From positions 124,001 to 188,000 of the forward strand of contig NZ_JAHXPQ010000001.1 in assembly GCF_019391655.1 (NCBI RefSeq): a DNA stretch of 64,000 nt. Reading direction: 5' to 3'. Position 1 is the stretch's first letter; each line of letters opens with the position of its first letter. A program made the translations under genes and the position numbers. The stretch is from Mucilaginibacter rivuli (GTDB lineage Bacteria > Bacteroidota > Bacteroidia > Sphingobacteriales > Sphingobacteriaceae). Below the pieces are notes generated by a model, which was given only the letters and a program-made list of their open reading frames with translations, was not told the DNA's origin and ran no database searches. Below are positions 58,263 to 64,000 of the stretch, piece after piece.

Positions 58263-61200
58263 TTACCCCTCACCTACACCATGGCAGCTTTTATATTTTT
58301 TACCGCTACCACAAGGGCAGGGGTCATTACGGCCAATTTTTTGCTCCACACGCACCGGCATTTGTTTTTGCAGTTCGCGGGTATCATCAAATTCAGGTAT
58401 ACCTGCGCCGCTGTCGCTGATCAATTCCGGTTTCGATGTGCGCATTTTACGCATATCGGTTTTAGGTTGTGGTTTAGCCTCAACAACATCCTCTTGCTGT
58501 TGTACCGGGATACCGCCACGGAACAGGAAGCTTACGATCTCTTTATTGGTATTCAGCAACATTTGGCGGAACAGCTCAAAAGCCTCAAACTTGTAAACCA
58601 ACAGCGGGTCTTTTTGCTCATAAACCGCGTTCTGAACCGATTGTTTTAATTCGTCCATTTCGCGCAGGTGCTCTTTCCAGGCATCATCTATCAGCGAAAG
58701 CGTAACGTTTTTTTCGAACGATTTGAACACTTCCAGGCCATGATTATCGATCGCTTTCTTTAACGGGACAACTACCTGTAAACCATGAATGCCATCCGTA
58801 AACGGAACAACAATATTCTCGATACCCTGACGGCTGTCATGAACGTCTTTCAATACAGGGTAAGCCTGGTTAGCTATACCTTCGGCTTTGCGTTTATAAA
58901 AATCCGTAACCTCCTGGAAGGTTTGCTCGGTTAAGTTAGCGGGGGAAATTGTAAGAAATTCTTCAGGAGAGATCGATGGATCGGCCGAGAATAACCTGAT
59001 GATCTCTAACTGGAATCCTTCAAAATTAGCGGCTTCTTTGTATTCGGTAACTACGTCTTCAACAACATCATAAACGGTATTGCTCAAATCAACATCCAAA
59101 CGTTCGCCAAACAAAGCGTTTTTACGTTTGGTGTAGATAACGGTACGCTGCGAGTTCATCACATCATCATACTCTAACAAACGTTTACGTATTCCAAAGT
59201 TGTTCTCTTCTACTTTCTTTTGCGCACGCTCAATTGAGTTGGTTATCATGGAGTGCTGTATCACTTCGCCTTCCTCAATACCCATCTTCACCATCAGGCT
59301 CGATATACGCTCCGATCCGAATAAACGCATCAGGTTATCTTCTAATGATACGAAGAACTGTGAAGTGCCCGGATCGCCCTGGCGCCCTGCACGACCGCGC
59401 AACTGCCTGTCAACCCGGCGCGACTCATGGCGCTCGGTGCCGATGATGGCTAAACCGCCAACTTCTTTAACACCTGCACCTAATTTAATATCCGTACCAC
59501 GGCCGGCCATGTTGGTAGCTATGGTTACCGTTCCGCTTTTACCTGCTTCGGCAACAACATCAGCCTCCTTTTGGTGCATTTTGGCGTTCAATACATTGTG
59601 TTTGATGCCCCGCAGTTTTAACATACGGCTCAATAACTCAGATATCTCAACCGAAGTTGTACCTACCAGTACCGGGCGGCCTGCTTGTGTTAGTTTTACT
59701 ATTTCATCCGCAACAGCGTTATACTTTTCGCGAATGGTACGGTAAACCAGGTCTTGCTCATCCTTACGGGATGTTGGCGTGTTGGTTGGAATCTCCACCA
59801 CATCCAGTTTATATATTTCCCAAAACTCACCTGCTTCAGTTACGGCAGTACCCGTCATACCGCAAAGCTTGTGGTACATACGGAAGTAGTTTTGCAGGGT
59901 AATGGTAGCAAAGGTTTGCGACGCGTCTTCCACCTTTACGTTCTCTTTAGCTTCGATAGCCTGGTGTAATCCATCCGAGTAACGGCGGCCATCCAATACA
60001 CGGCCGGTTTGCTCATCAACAATTTTTACCTTGCCATCGTCCAGAATGTACTCCGTATCTTTTTCGAATAAGGTATAAGCTTTAAGCAATTGGTTAACCG
60101 AGTGGATACGCTCCGACTTGATCGAGAAATCGCGCATCAGGGCGTCTTTCTTAGCGATTTTTTCTTCGGCGGCTAAGCTCGATTTTTCTATATCGGCAAC
60201 TTCAGTGCCCACGTCAGGCATCACAAAAAAGTGTGGATCTTCGCCCGAAGTGGTGATGAGTTCAATACCTTTTTCAGTCAGCTCAACCTGGTTGTTTTTT
60301 TCATCTATCACAAAAAACAATTCAGAATCAACTTTAGGCATTTCTTTGCCCTGATCCTGCATGTAATAGTTTTCTGTTTTTTGCAGCGTTGTTTTGTTAC
60401 TGCCTTCGCTCAAAAATTTTATTAAAGCTTTGTTTTTTGGTAAGCCGCGATGTGCGCGTAATAATGATAAACCGCCATCCTCAATACCGGTATTACCTTC
60501 GGTTATTTGTTTTTTAGCTTCATTAAGTACGCTTAATACATATGATTTTTGCGCGTTTACCAAACGCTCAATGCGTGGTTTTAACTCGTAAAACTCATGT
60601 TCATCACCACGTGGTATAGGGCCCGAAATGATCAAAGGCGTACGAGCATCATCGATCAATACCGAATCCACCTCATCCACCATGGCGTAGTGTAATTTGC
60701 GTTGCACCAACTCTTCGGGGCTACGTGTCATATTGTCACGCAGGTAATCAAAACCAAACTCGTTGTTGGTACCAAATGTAATATCGGCCAGATACGCGTT
60801 GCGGCGTTCTTCGCCATTAGGCTCGTGCTTATCAATACAATCAACCGACAGGCCATGGAACTCGTATAACGGGCCCATCCACTCGGAGTCACGTCGTGCT
60901 AAGTAATCATTCACAGTTACAATGTGTACACCCTGGCCGGCAAGGGCGTTAAGGTATGCAGGCAAGGTTGCAACCAAGGTTTTACCCTCACCTGTAGCCA
61001 TTTCGGATATTTTACCCTGGTGTAAAACAATACCGCCTATTAACTGCACATCGTAGTGTACCATGTTCCAGGTCATTTCATTATCCGCCGCCAGCCATGT
61101 ACTGCTGTGGGTGGCTTTATCACCTTTAATCACTACATTTTTCTTTTTGGCGGCAAGGTTGCGGTCAAAATCAGTAGCGGTAACTTCAATGCTTTTAAGC

Positions 61201-61568
61201 TCGGTAAAGCGGCGGGCAGTTTCTTTTACTACAGCAAAAGCCTCGGGCAATATCTGCATTAAAATAACCTCAAGCTCTTTGTTGCGGTCTTTTTCAAGCT
61301 TATCTATCTGCGAATACAGCTCAACTTTAGCACTTACTTCAAGTTCGCTGTCTTCGGCCTGTGTTTTAACATCGGCTATCTGGGCGTCAATATCGGCGAG
61401 GCCGTTTTTAATTCTTTCTTTAAAGTCAAGGGTCATCGCTCTAAGCTCATCATTGCTGATGTTGCCAAGCTTTGCGTACTCTGCTTTTATTTTTTCAACT
61501 ATAGGTTGTATACTCTTTACGTCGCGGTCCGATTTGTTTCCGAAAAGCTTACTGATAAATCCCAACAT
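58263..61568 (-). CDS. secA: Protein translocase ATPase SecA
   Basis: The 1101-residue protein drives preproteins through SecYEG. Walker A is MATGEGKT (residues 190-197), DEAD-like box [16 protein letters not shown], helicase motifs QEFLTI-type and [34 protein letters not shown], and a C-terminal SEC-C zinc motif [19 protein letters not shown] for SecB and ribosome contact. Compared with E. coli SecA, Walker A lies about 85 residues later because of a charged N-terminal insertion (about residues 55-165), known for Bacteroidota SecA. The protein is longer overall. Stands alone. Confidence 0.97.
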   Translation of the reverse strand: MLGFISKLFGNKSDRDVKSIQPIVEKIKAEYAKLGNISNDELRAMTLDFKERIKNGLADIDAQIADVKTQAEDSELEVSAKVELYSQIDKLEKDRNKELEVILMQILPEAFAVVKETARRFTELKSIEVTATDFDRNLAAKKKNVVIKGDKATHSSTWLAADNEMTWNMVHYDVQLIGGIVLHQGKISEMATGEGKTLVATLPAYLNALAGQGVHIVTVNDYLARRDSEWMGPLYEFHGLSVDCIDKHEPNGEERRNAYLADITFGTNNEFGFDYLRDNMTRSPEELVQRKLHYAMVDEVDSVLIDDARTPLIISGPIPRGDEHEFYELKPRIERLVNAQKSYVLSVLNEAKKQITEGNTGIEDGGLSLLRAHRGLPKNKALIKFLSEGSNKTTLQKTENYYMQDQGKEMPKVDSELFFVIDEKNNQVELTEKGIELITTSGEDPHFFVMPDVGTEVADIEKSSLAAEEKIAKKDALMRDFSIKSERIHSVNQLLKAYTLFEKDTEYILDDGKVKIVDEQTGRVLDGRRYSDGLHQAIEAKENVKVEDASQTFATITLQNYFRMYHKLCGMTGTAVTEAGEFWEIYKLDVVEIPTNTPTSRKDEQDLVYRTIREKYNAVADEIVKLTQAGRPVLVGTTSVEISELLSRMLKLRGIKHNVLNAKMHQKEADVVAEAGKSGTVTIATNMAGRGTDIKLGAGVKEVGGLAIIGTERHESRRVDRQLRGRAGRQGDPGTSQFFVSLEDNLMRLFGSERISSLMVKMGIEEGEVIQHSMITNSIERAQKKVEENNFGIRKRLLEYDDVMNSQRTVIYTKRKNALFGERLDVDLSNTVYDVVEDVVTEYKEAANFEGFQLEIIRLFSADPSISPEEFLTISPANLTEQTFQEVTDFYKRKAEGIANQAYPVLKDVHDSRQGIENIVVPFTDGIHGLQVVVPLKKAIDNHGLEVFKSFEKNVTLSLIDDAWKEHLREMDELKQSVQNAVYEQKDPLLVYKFEAFELFRQMLLNTNKEIVSFLFRGGIPVQQQEDVVEAKPQPKTDMRKMRTSKPELISDSGAGIPEFDDTRELQKQMPVRVEQKIGRNDPCPCGSGKKYKSCHGVGEG

Positions 61569-61682
61569 GGTTTATAATATTATGATAAAGTAATGGCTGA
61601 ATCAACAATTAAGCCATTACTTATTTAAAGTCAATATGACAGGCGAAATTACGGTTTATTGCCGAAACTACGGTAACAAACA

Positions 61683-61766
61683 ATGTGCAAATATGCAAAT
61701 GAGTAAATGTGCAGATGATGTTTGATTTGAATAGTCATTTGCACATCAAAAACTCATTTGCACATA
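61683..61766. repeat. GTGCAAAT/ATTTGCACAT words in inverted arrangement upstream of purD
   Basis: Left words TGTGCAAATATGCAAATGAG and AAATGTGCAGATG (61683-61716) mirror right words CATTTGCACATC and CTCATTTGCACAT (61738-61766). The right block supplies the TTG of the purD promoter. Related words occur upstream of the Smr gene. Confidence 0.5.
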
Positions 61767-61786
61767 CACACATTTATCTATCTTTG
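61758..61786 (+). promoter_or_regulatory. purD promoter, -7 box 5 nt before ATG
   Basis: TTG (61758-61760), 18 nt, TATCTTTG (61779-61786), a good match to the Bacteroidota consensus. The start codon follows after CCTGC, predicting a leaderless mRNA. Confidence 0.65.
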
Positions 61787-61791
61787 CCTGC

Positions 61792-63066
61792 ATGAATATC
61801 CTTATCATCGGTTCGGGTGGCCGCGAAAGCGCTTTCGCCTGGAAATTAAGCCAAAGCCCAAAATGCAGTAATTTGTTCATCGCGCCGGGTAATGCCGGAA
61901 CAGGGCAATACGGTACAAACGTTGACATTAAAGTGAACGATTTTAAAGCCATTGGCGATTTTGCGCTTAATAACGCTATTGAACTGGTTTTGGTTGGCCC
62001 TGAAGAGCCACTGGTGAAAGGTATTCACGATTATTTCCTTGCGGATGAAAAGCTAAAAGGTATTCCCGTTATAGGCCCGCAGGCCGAAGGCGCGCAACTG
62101 GAAGGCAGCAAGGATTTTTCCAAACAGTTCATGTTCCGGAACGGTATACCTACCGCGGCCTCTAAAACTTTTACCATTGATACTTTGCAGGAGGGCTTAG
62201 CTTACGCGACAACGTTGGGATTACCCGTGGTATTAAAAGCGGATGGTTTGGCTGCAGGTAAAGGCGTACTGATATGCACTACCAATGAAGAAGCACAAAC
62301 AGAACTGACGCTGATGCTGAAAGACGCTAAATTTGGCGCGGCAAGCTCAAGCGTTGTTGTTGAGCAGTTTTTACAAGGTATTGAGCTTTCTGTTTTTGTG
62401 ATGACCGATGGTAAGAACTATAAAATACTACCCGAAGCAAAAGATTACAAACGTATAGGCGAGGGCGATACCGGTTTAAATACAGGCGGTATGGGTTCGG
62501 TATCGCCGGTTCCGTTTGCCGATGCTGAATTTATGCGTAAGGTTGAGGAGCGTGTGGTAATACCTACCGTTGAAGGCTTAAAGAAAGAGAACATCCCCTA
62601 CAAGGGCTTTATATTTATAGGGTTGATGAATTGCAACGGTGAGCCGCAGGTAATTGAGTACAACTGCCGCATGGGCGACCCGGAAACCGAAAGCGTAATG
62701 CCACGTATCGAATCGGACTTTGTGGATTTGTTGTTAGGCGTAGCAAATGAAAACCTTGATACCGTAGAACTAAAAATATCAAACAAAACCGCCGCTACGG
62801 TAATGTGCGTTGCAGGCGGTTACCCCGGCGATTATGTAAACGGCAAGGCAATTTCGGGTATTGATAACGTTCGCGATTCTATCGTGTTCCACGCGGGTAC
62901 AATGTTGGAGAATGACGAGGTTAAAACAGCAGGCGGCCGTGTATTGGCGGTAACCACCATTCAGGATAACCTGTTCGAAGCATTACAACATGCCACAACC
63001 GATGCCGCCCGTATTTATTACGATGGGGTGTATTTCAGGAAAGATATTGGTTTCGACTTAATTTAG
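61792..63066 (+). CDS. purD: Phosphoribosylamine-glycine ligase
   Basis: PurD joins glycine to phosphoribosylamine with ATP, giving GAR, the substrate of the purN product. The 424-residue protein starts MNILIIGSGGRESAFAWKLSQS and has the ATP-grasp blocks EGSKDFSKQFM, LPVVLKADGLAAGKGVLI, TGLNTGGMGSVSPVPF and VIEYNCRMGDPETESVMPR. Length and motifs are standard. Start codon fixed by the N-terminal dinucleotide-type motif and by the promoter directly upstream. Confidence 0.97.
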   Translation: MNILIIGSGGRESAFAWKLSQSPKCSNLFIAPGNAGTGQYGTNVDIKVNDFKAIGDFALNNAIELVLVGPEEPLVKGIHDYFLADEKLKGIPVIGPQAEGAQLEGSKDFSKQFMFRNGIPTAASKTFTIDTLQEGLAYATTLGLPVVLKADGLAAGKGVLICTTNEEAQTELTLMLKDAKFGAASSSVVVEQFLQGIELSVFVMTDGKNYKILPEAKDYKRIGEGDTGLNTGGMGSVSPVPFADAEFMRKVEERVVIPTVEGLKKENIPYKGFIFIGLMNCNGEPQVIEYNCRMGDPETESVMPRIESDFVDLLLGVANENLDTVELKISNKTAATVMCVAGGYPGDYVNGKAISGIDNVRDSIVFHAGTMLENDEVKTAGGRVLAVTTIQDNLFEALQHATTDAARIYYDGVYFRKDIGFDLI

Positions 63067-63143
63067 TTGCGTGTTGCCTGTTATGTGTTAGAGAATTAAC
63101 GACTCCTTATTTTACTCATAACACACAACCCAGAACCCACAAC

Positions 63144-63806
63144 TTACCTGATCTCTGAAAATGGCACATTGGTAATGGCATAAAAGTGCCAGTCTTTATA
63201 ATCAAAGTGCCACCATTCAAACTCGTTCACTTTAAATCCATTAGCTTCCATTGTTAAGCGGAGGAGGTCGCGTATTTTACGTTGTTGCGCGGTACCACCA
63301 GTATAGGTAGGGTAACTGCGTTCAGTCATTTCATCATAAGCTCCAGTCATTTCAATTTCTTTGCCCGTTTTGAGGTCGTACAAACTGAGGTCTACTGCAC
63401 AGCCCCGGTTATGTTTTGAACCCTTTTTTGGGTCGGCAACAAAGTTTTTTTTATTAACCGGTGTAATATCCCAAAACATTTTGGTAATACTCCAGGGGCG
63501 GTAACCATCAAAAATAAGTAAGCCATAGCCAAGCGGCTTTAAGGTATTGCTCACTTTTACCAAAGCTATGGCTGCGGGCCGTTGCAAAAAGGCGCGGGCC
63601 TGTGTGTAAACCGGGCGATGAGTAAAGTTGTTCTTTGTAGCATACCTGATATCAAGTTTAACATTAGGCACTATGTTTTTCAGTTCAACAAGATCGGTTT
63701 GTTTAAAGGTGCCGGTTTCAACGGGAGGTTGGGCGACAGAAGAAATAGAAAGCAGCACAAAAGCAATACAATATAAGCAAGTATATGCTACCGGGAGTTT
63801 TTTCAT
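63144..63806 (-). CDS. D-alanyl-D-alanine dipeptidase (M15D, VanX/DdpX-like)
   Basis: The 220-residue protein has a signal peptide ending SVAQ and the M15D zinc motif SKHNRGCAVDLSL (SxHxxGxAxD) plus EWWHFDY near the C-terminus, with the DGYRPWSI block preceding. Such enzymes hydrolyse D-Ala-D-Ala, used in cell wall recycling or, in VanX, in glycopeptide resistance. No vanA/vanH genes are present, so a recycling role is likelier. A TATTTTTG box (reverse strand, 63830-63837) overlaps the neighbouring hairpin. Confidence 0.92.
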   Translation of the reverse strand: MKKLPVAYTCLYCIAFVLLSISSVAQPPVETGTFKQTDLVELKNIVPNVKLDIRYATKNNFTHRPVYTQARAFLQRPAAIALVKVSNTLKPLGYGLLIFDGYRPWSITKMFWDITPVNKKNFVADPKKGSKHNRGCAVDLSLYDLKTGKEIEMTGAYDEMTERSYPTYTGGTAQQRKIRDLLRLTMEANGFKVNEFEWWHFDYKDWHFYAITNVPFSEIR

Positions 63807-63830
63807 ATGGATAAATATACGGCTTTAAAC

Positions 63831-63865
63831 AAAAATAGCGATGAGTTTGAAACCCATCGCTATTT
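63831..63865. terminator. Hairpin of the same sequence family as 18761, reversed
   Basis: AAAAATAGCGATGAGTTTGA and ACCCATCGCTATTTG form a stem of about 13 bp. Read in reverse complement it differs from the 18761 hairpin by one base. It lies just after the stop codon of the partial reverse-strand gene and would terminate it. Confidence 0.7.
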
Positions 63866-63883
63866 GTAGGGAGGATTGCTCCT

Positions 63884-64000
63884 TTACATTTTAAATATTT
63901 CTGCCAGTTTAATTTGCAGTTCAGCCCCTCTCAAATTTTTGGCAATGATCTTACCTGTTGGGTCTATCAAAAAATTCTGAGGAATAGAACTTATCCTGTA
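63884..64000 (-). CDS. TlpA/thioredoxin-like protein, C-terminal 38 residues (runs off the window)
   Basis: The reverse strand from the edge gives YRISSIPQNFLIDPTGKIIA, then KNLRGAELQIKLAEIFKM and a stop. The ISSIPQNFLIDPTGKI block is typical of the C-terminal thioredoxin fold of Bacteroidota TlpA/AhpC-TSA proteins, which carry the cis-proline after IP. The CxxC motif and any N-terminal domain are outside the window. It would be a periplasmic thiol-disulfide oxidoreductase. Confidence 0.8.
   Translation of the reverse strand, partial: YRISSIPQNFLIDPTGKIIAKNLRGAELQIKLAEIFKM

Noticed and set aside
59200..59745. Forward open frame of 181 codons opposite secA
   Set aside because: It lies antisense to highly conserved SecA helicase motifs and shows no protein-family features.
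63144..63806. Vancomycin-resistance gene cluster
   Set aside because: Only a VanX-like dipeptidase is present with a signal peptide; no VanA ligase, VanH or VanRS homologues are nearby.

Overview
The window is chromosomal DNA of a Bacteroidota bacterium, most likely Sphingobacteriaceae (Mucilaginibacter/Pedobacter type). The evidence is gene content (TonB receptors with a carboxypeptidase-like regulatory domain, an LruC-domain protein, a protein with a T9SS-like C-terminal domain, a YiaK-type reductase, a long SecA with an N-terminal insertion) and promoters of the Bacteroidota type, with -7 boxes reading TAnnTTTG. The genus is an inference from protein style; no 16S or other marker RNA is present. 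I see no tRNA, rRNA, CRISPR, complete insertion sequence or prophage.

Layout. 1-4.5 kb: start of carA, divergent from panB and an RluA-type pseudouridine synthase, then a reverse-strand group (YiaK-type dehydrogenase, GH8 glycosidase, very acidic small protein). 4.5-6.9 kb: a repeat-rich accessory island with hairpins, inverted repeats and a 152-bp tandem duplication, surrounding an orphan terminase-small-subunit-like gene. 6.9-22.9 kb: housekeeping and metabolic genes (DUF2027/Smr protein, FabH-like synthase, two tandem cold-shock genes, a hybrid PAS histidine kinase, a GT39-like transferase, purN, PhyH, FMN reductase, htpG, hisS, GNAT, a two-gene operon that looks like the auxiliary enzymes of unsaturated fatty-acid oxidation, clpS).

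22.9-34.7 kb is the most distinctive part: two consecutive paralogous three-gene cassettes, each TonB receptor + beta-helix lipoprotein + secreted histidine phosphatase of the MINPP (inositol polyphosphate phosphatase) type. The phosphatase of the first cassette keeps RHGxRxxT and HAE; that of the second is full length but has lost the catalytic histidine, an active-site arginine and the HAE motif, so it looks like a maintained pseudo-enzyme. I infer an organophosphate (possibly inositol-phosphate) capture system with a catalytic and a non-catalytic arm.

34.7-64 kb: a T9SS-like secreted protein divergent from a two-component system, YbaB, class C beta-lactamase-like hydrolase, an outer-membrane barrel, pepT, a polytopic membrane protein, twin PepSY-like secreted proteins, the LruC protein, a YfcC transporter, glutaminyl cyclase, yraN-dnaG (the primase lacks all four zinc ligands of its CHC2 domain), EamA transporter, asnS, secreted proteins, an M20 amidohydrolase/SPOR pair, secA, purD, a VanX-like dipeptidase and the end of a TlpA-like gene.

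Two themes cross the window. Several genes (the Smr gene, hisS, the GNAT gene, clpS, dnaG, purD, a histidine kinase) have their -7 box only 4-7 nt before the start codon, so their mRNAs should be leaderless or nearly so. And intergenic spaces carry several families of palindromic elements, one with a compensatory base-pair change between two copies and one with four nested or adjacent hairpins.
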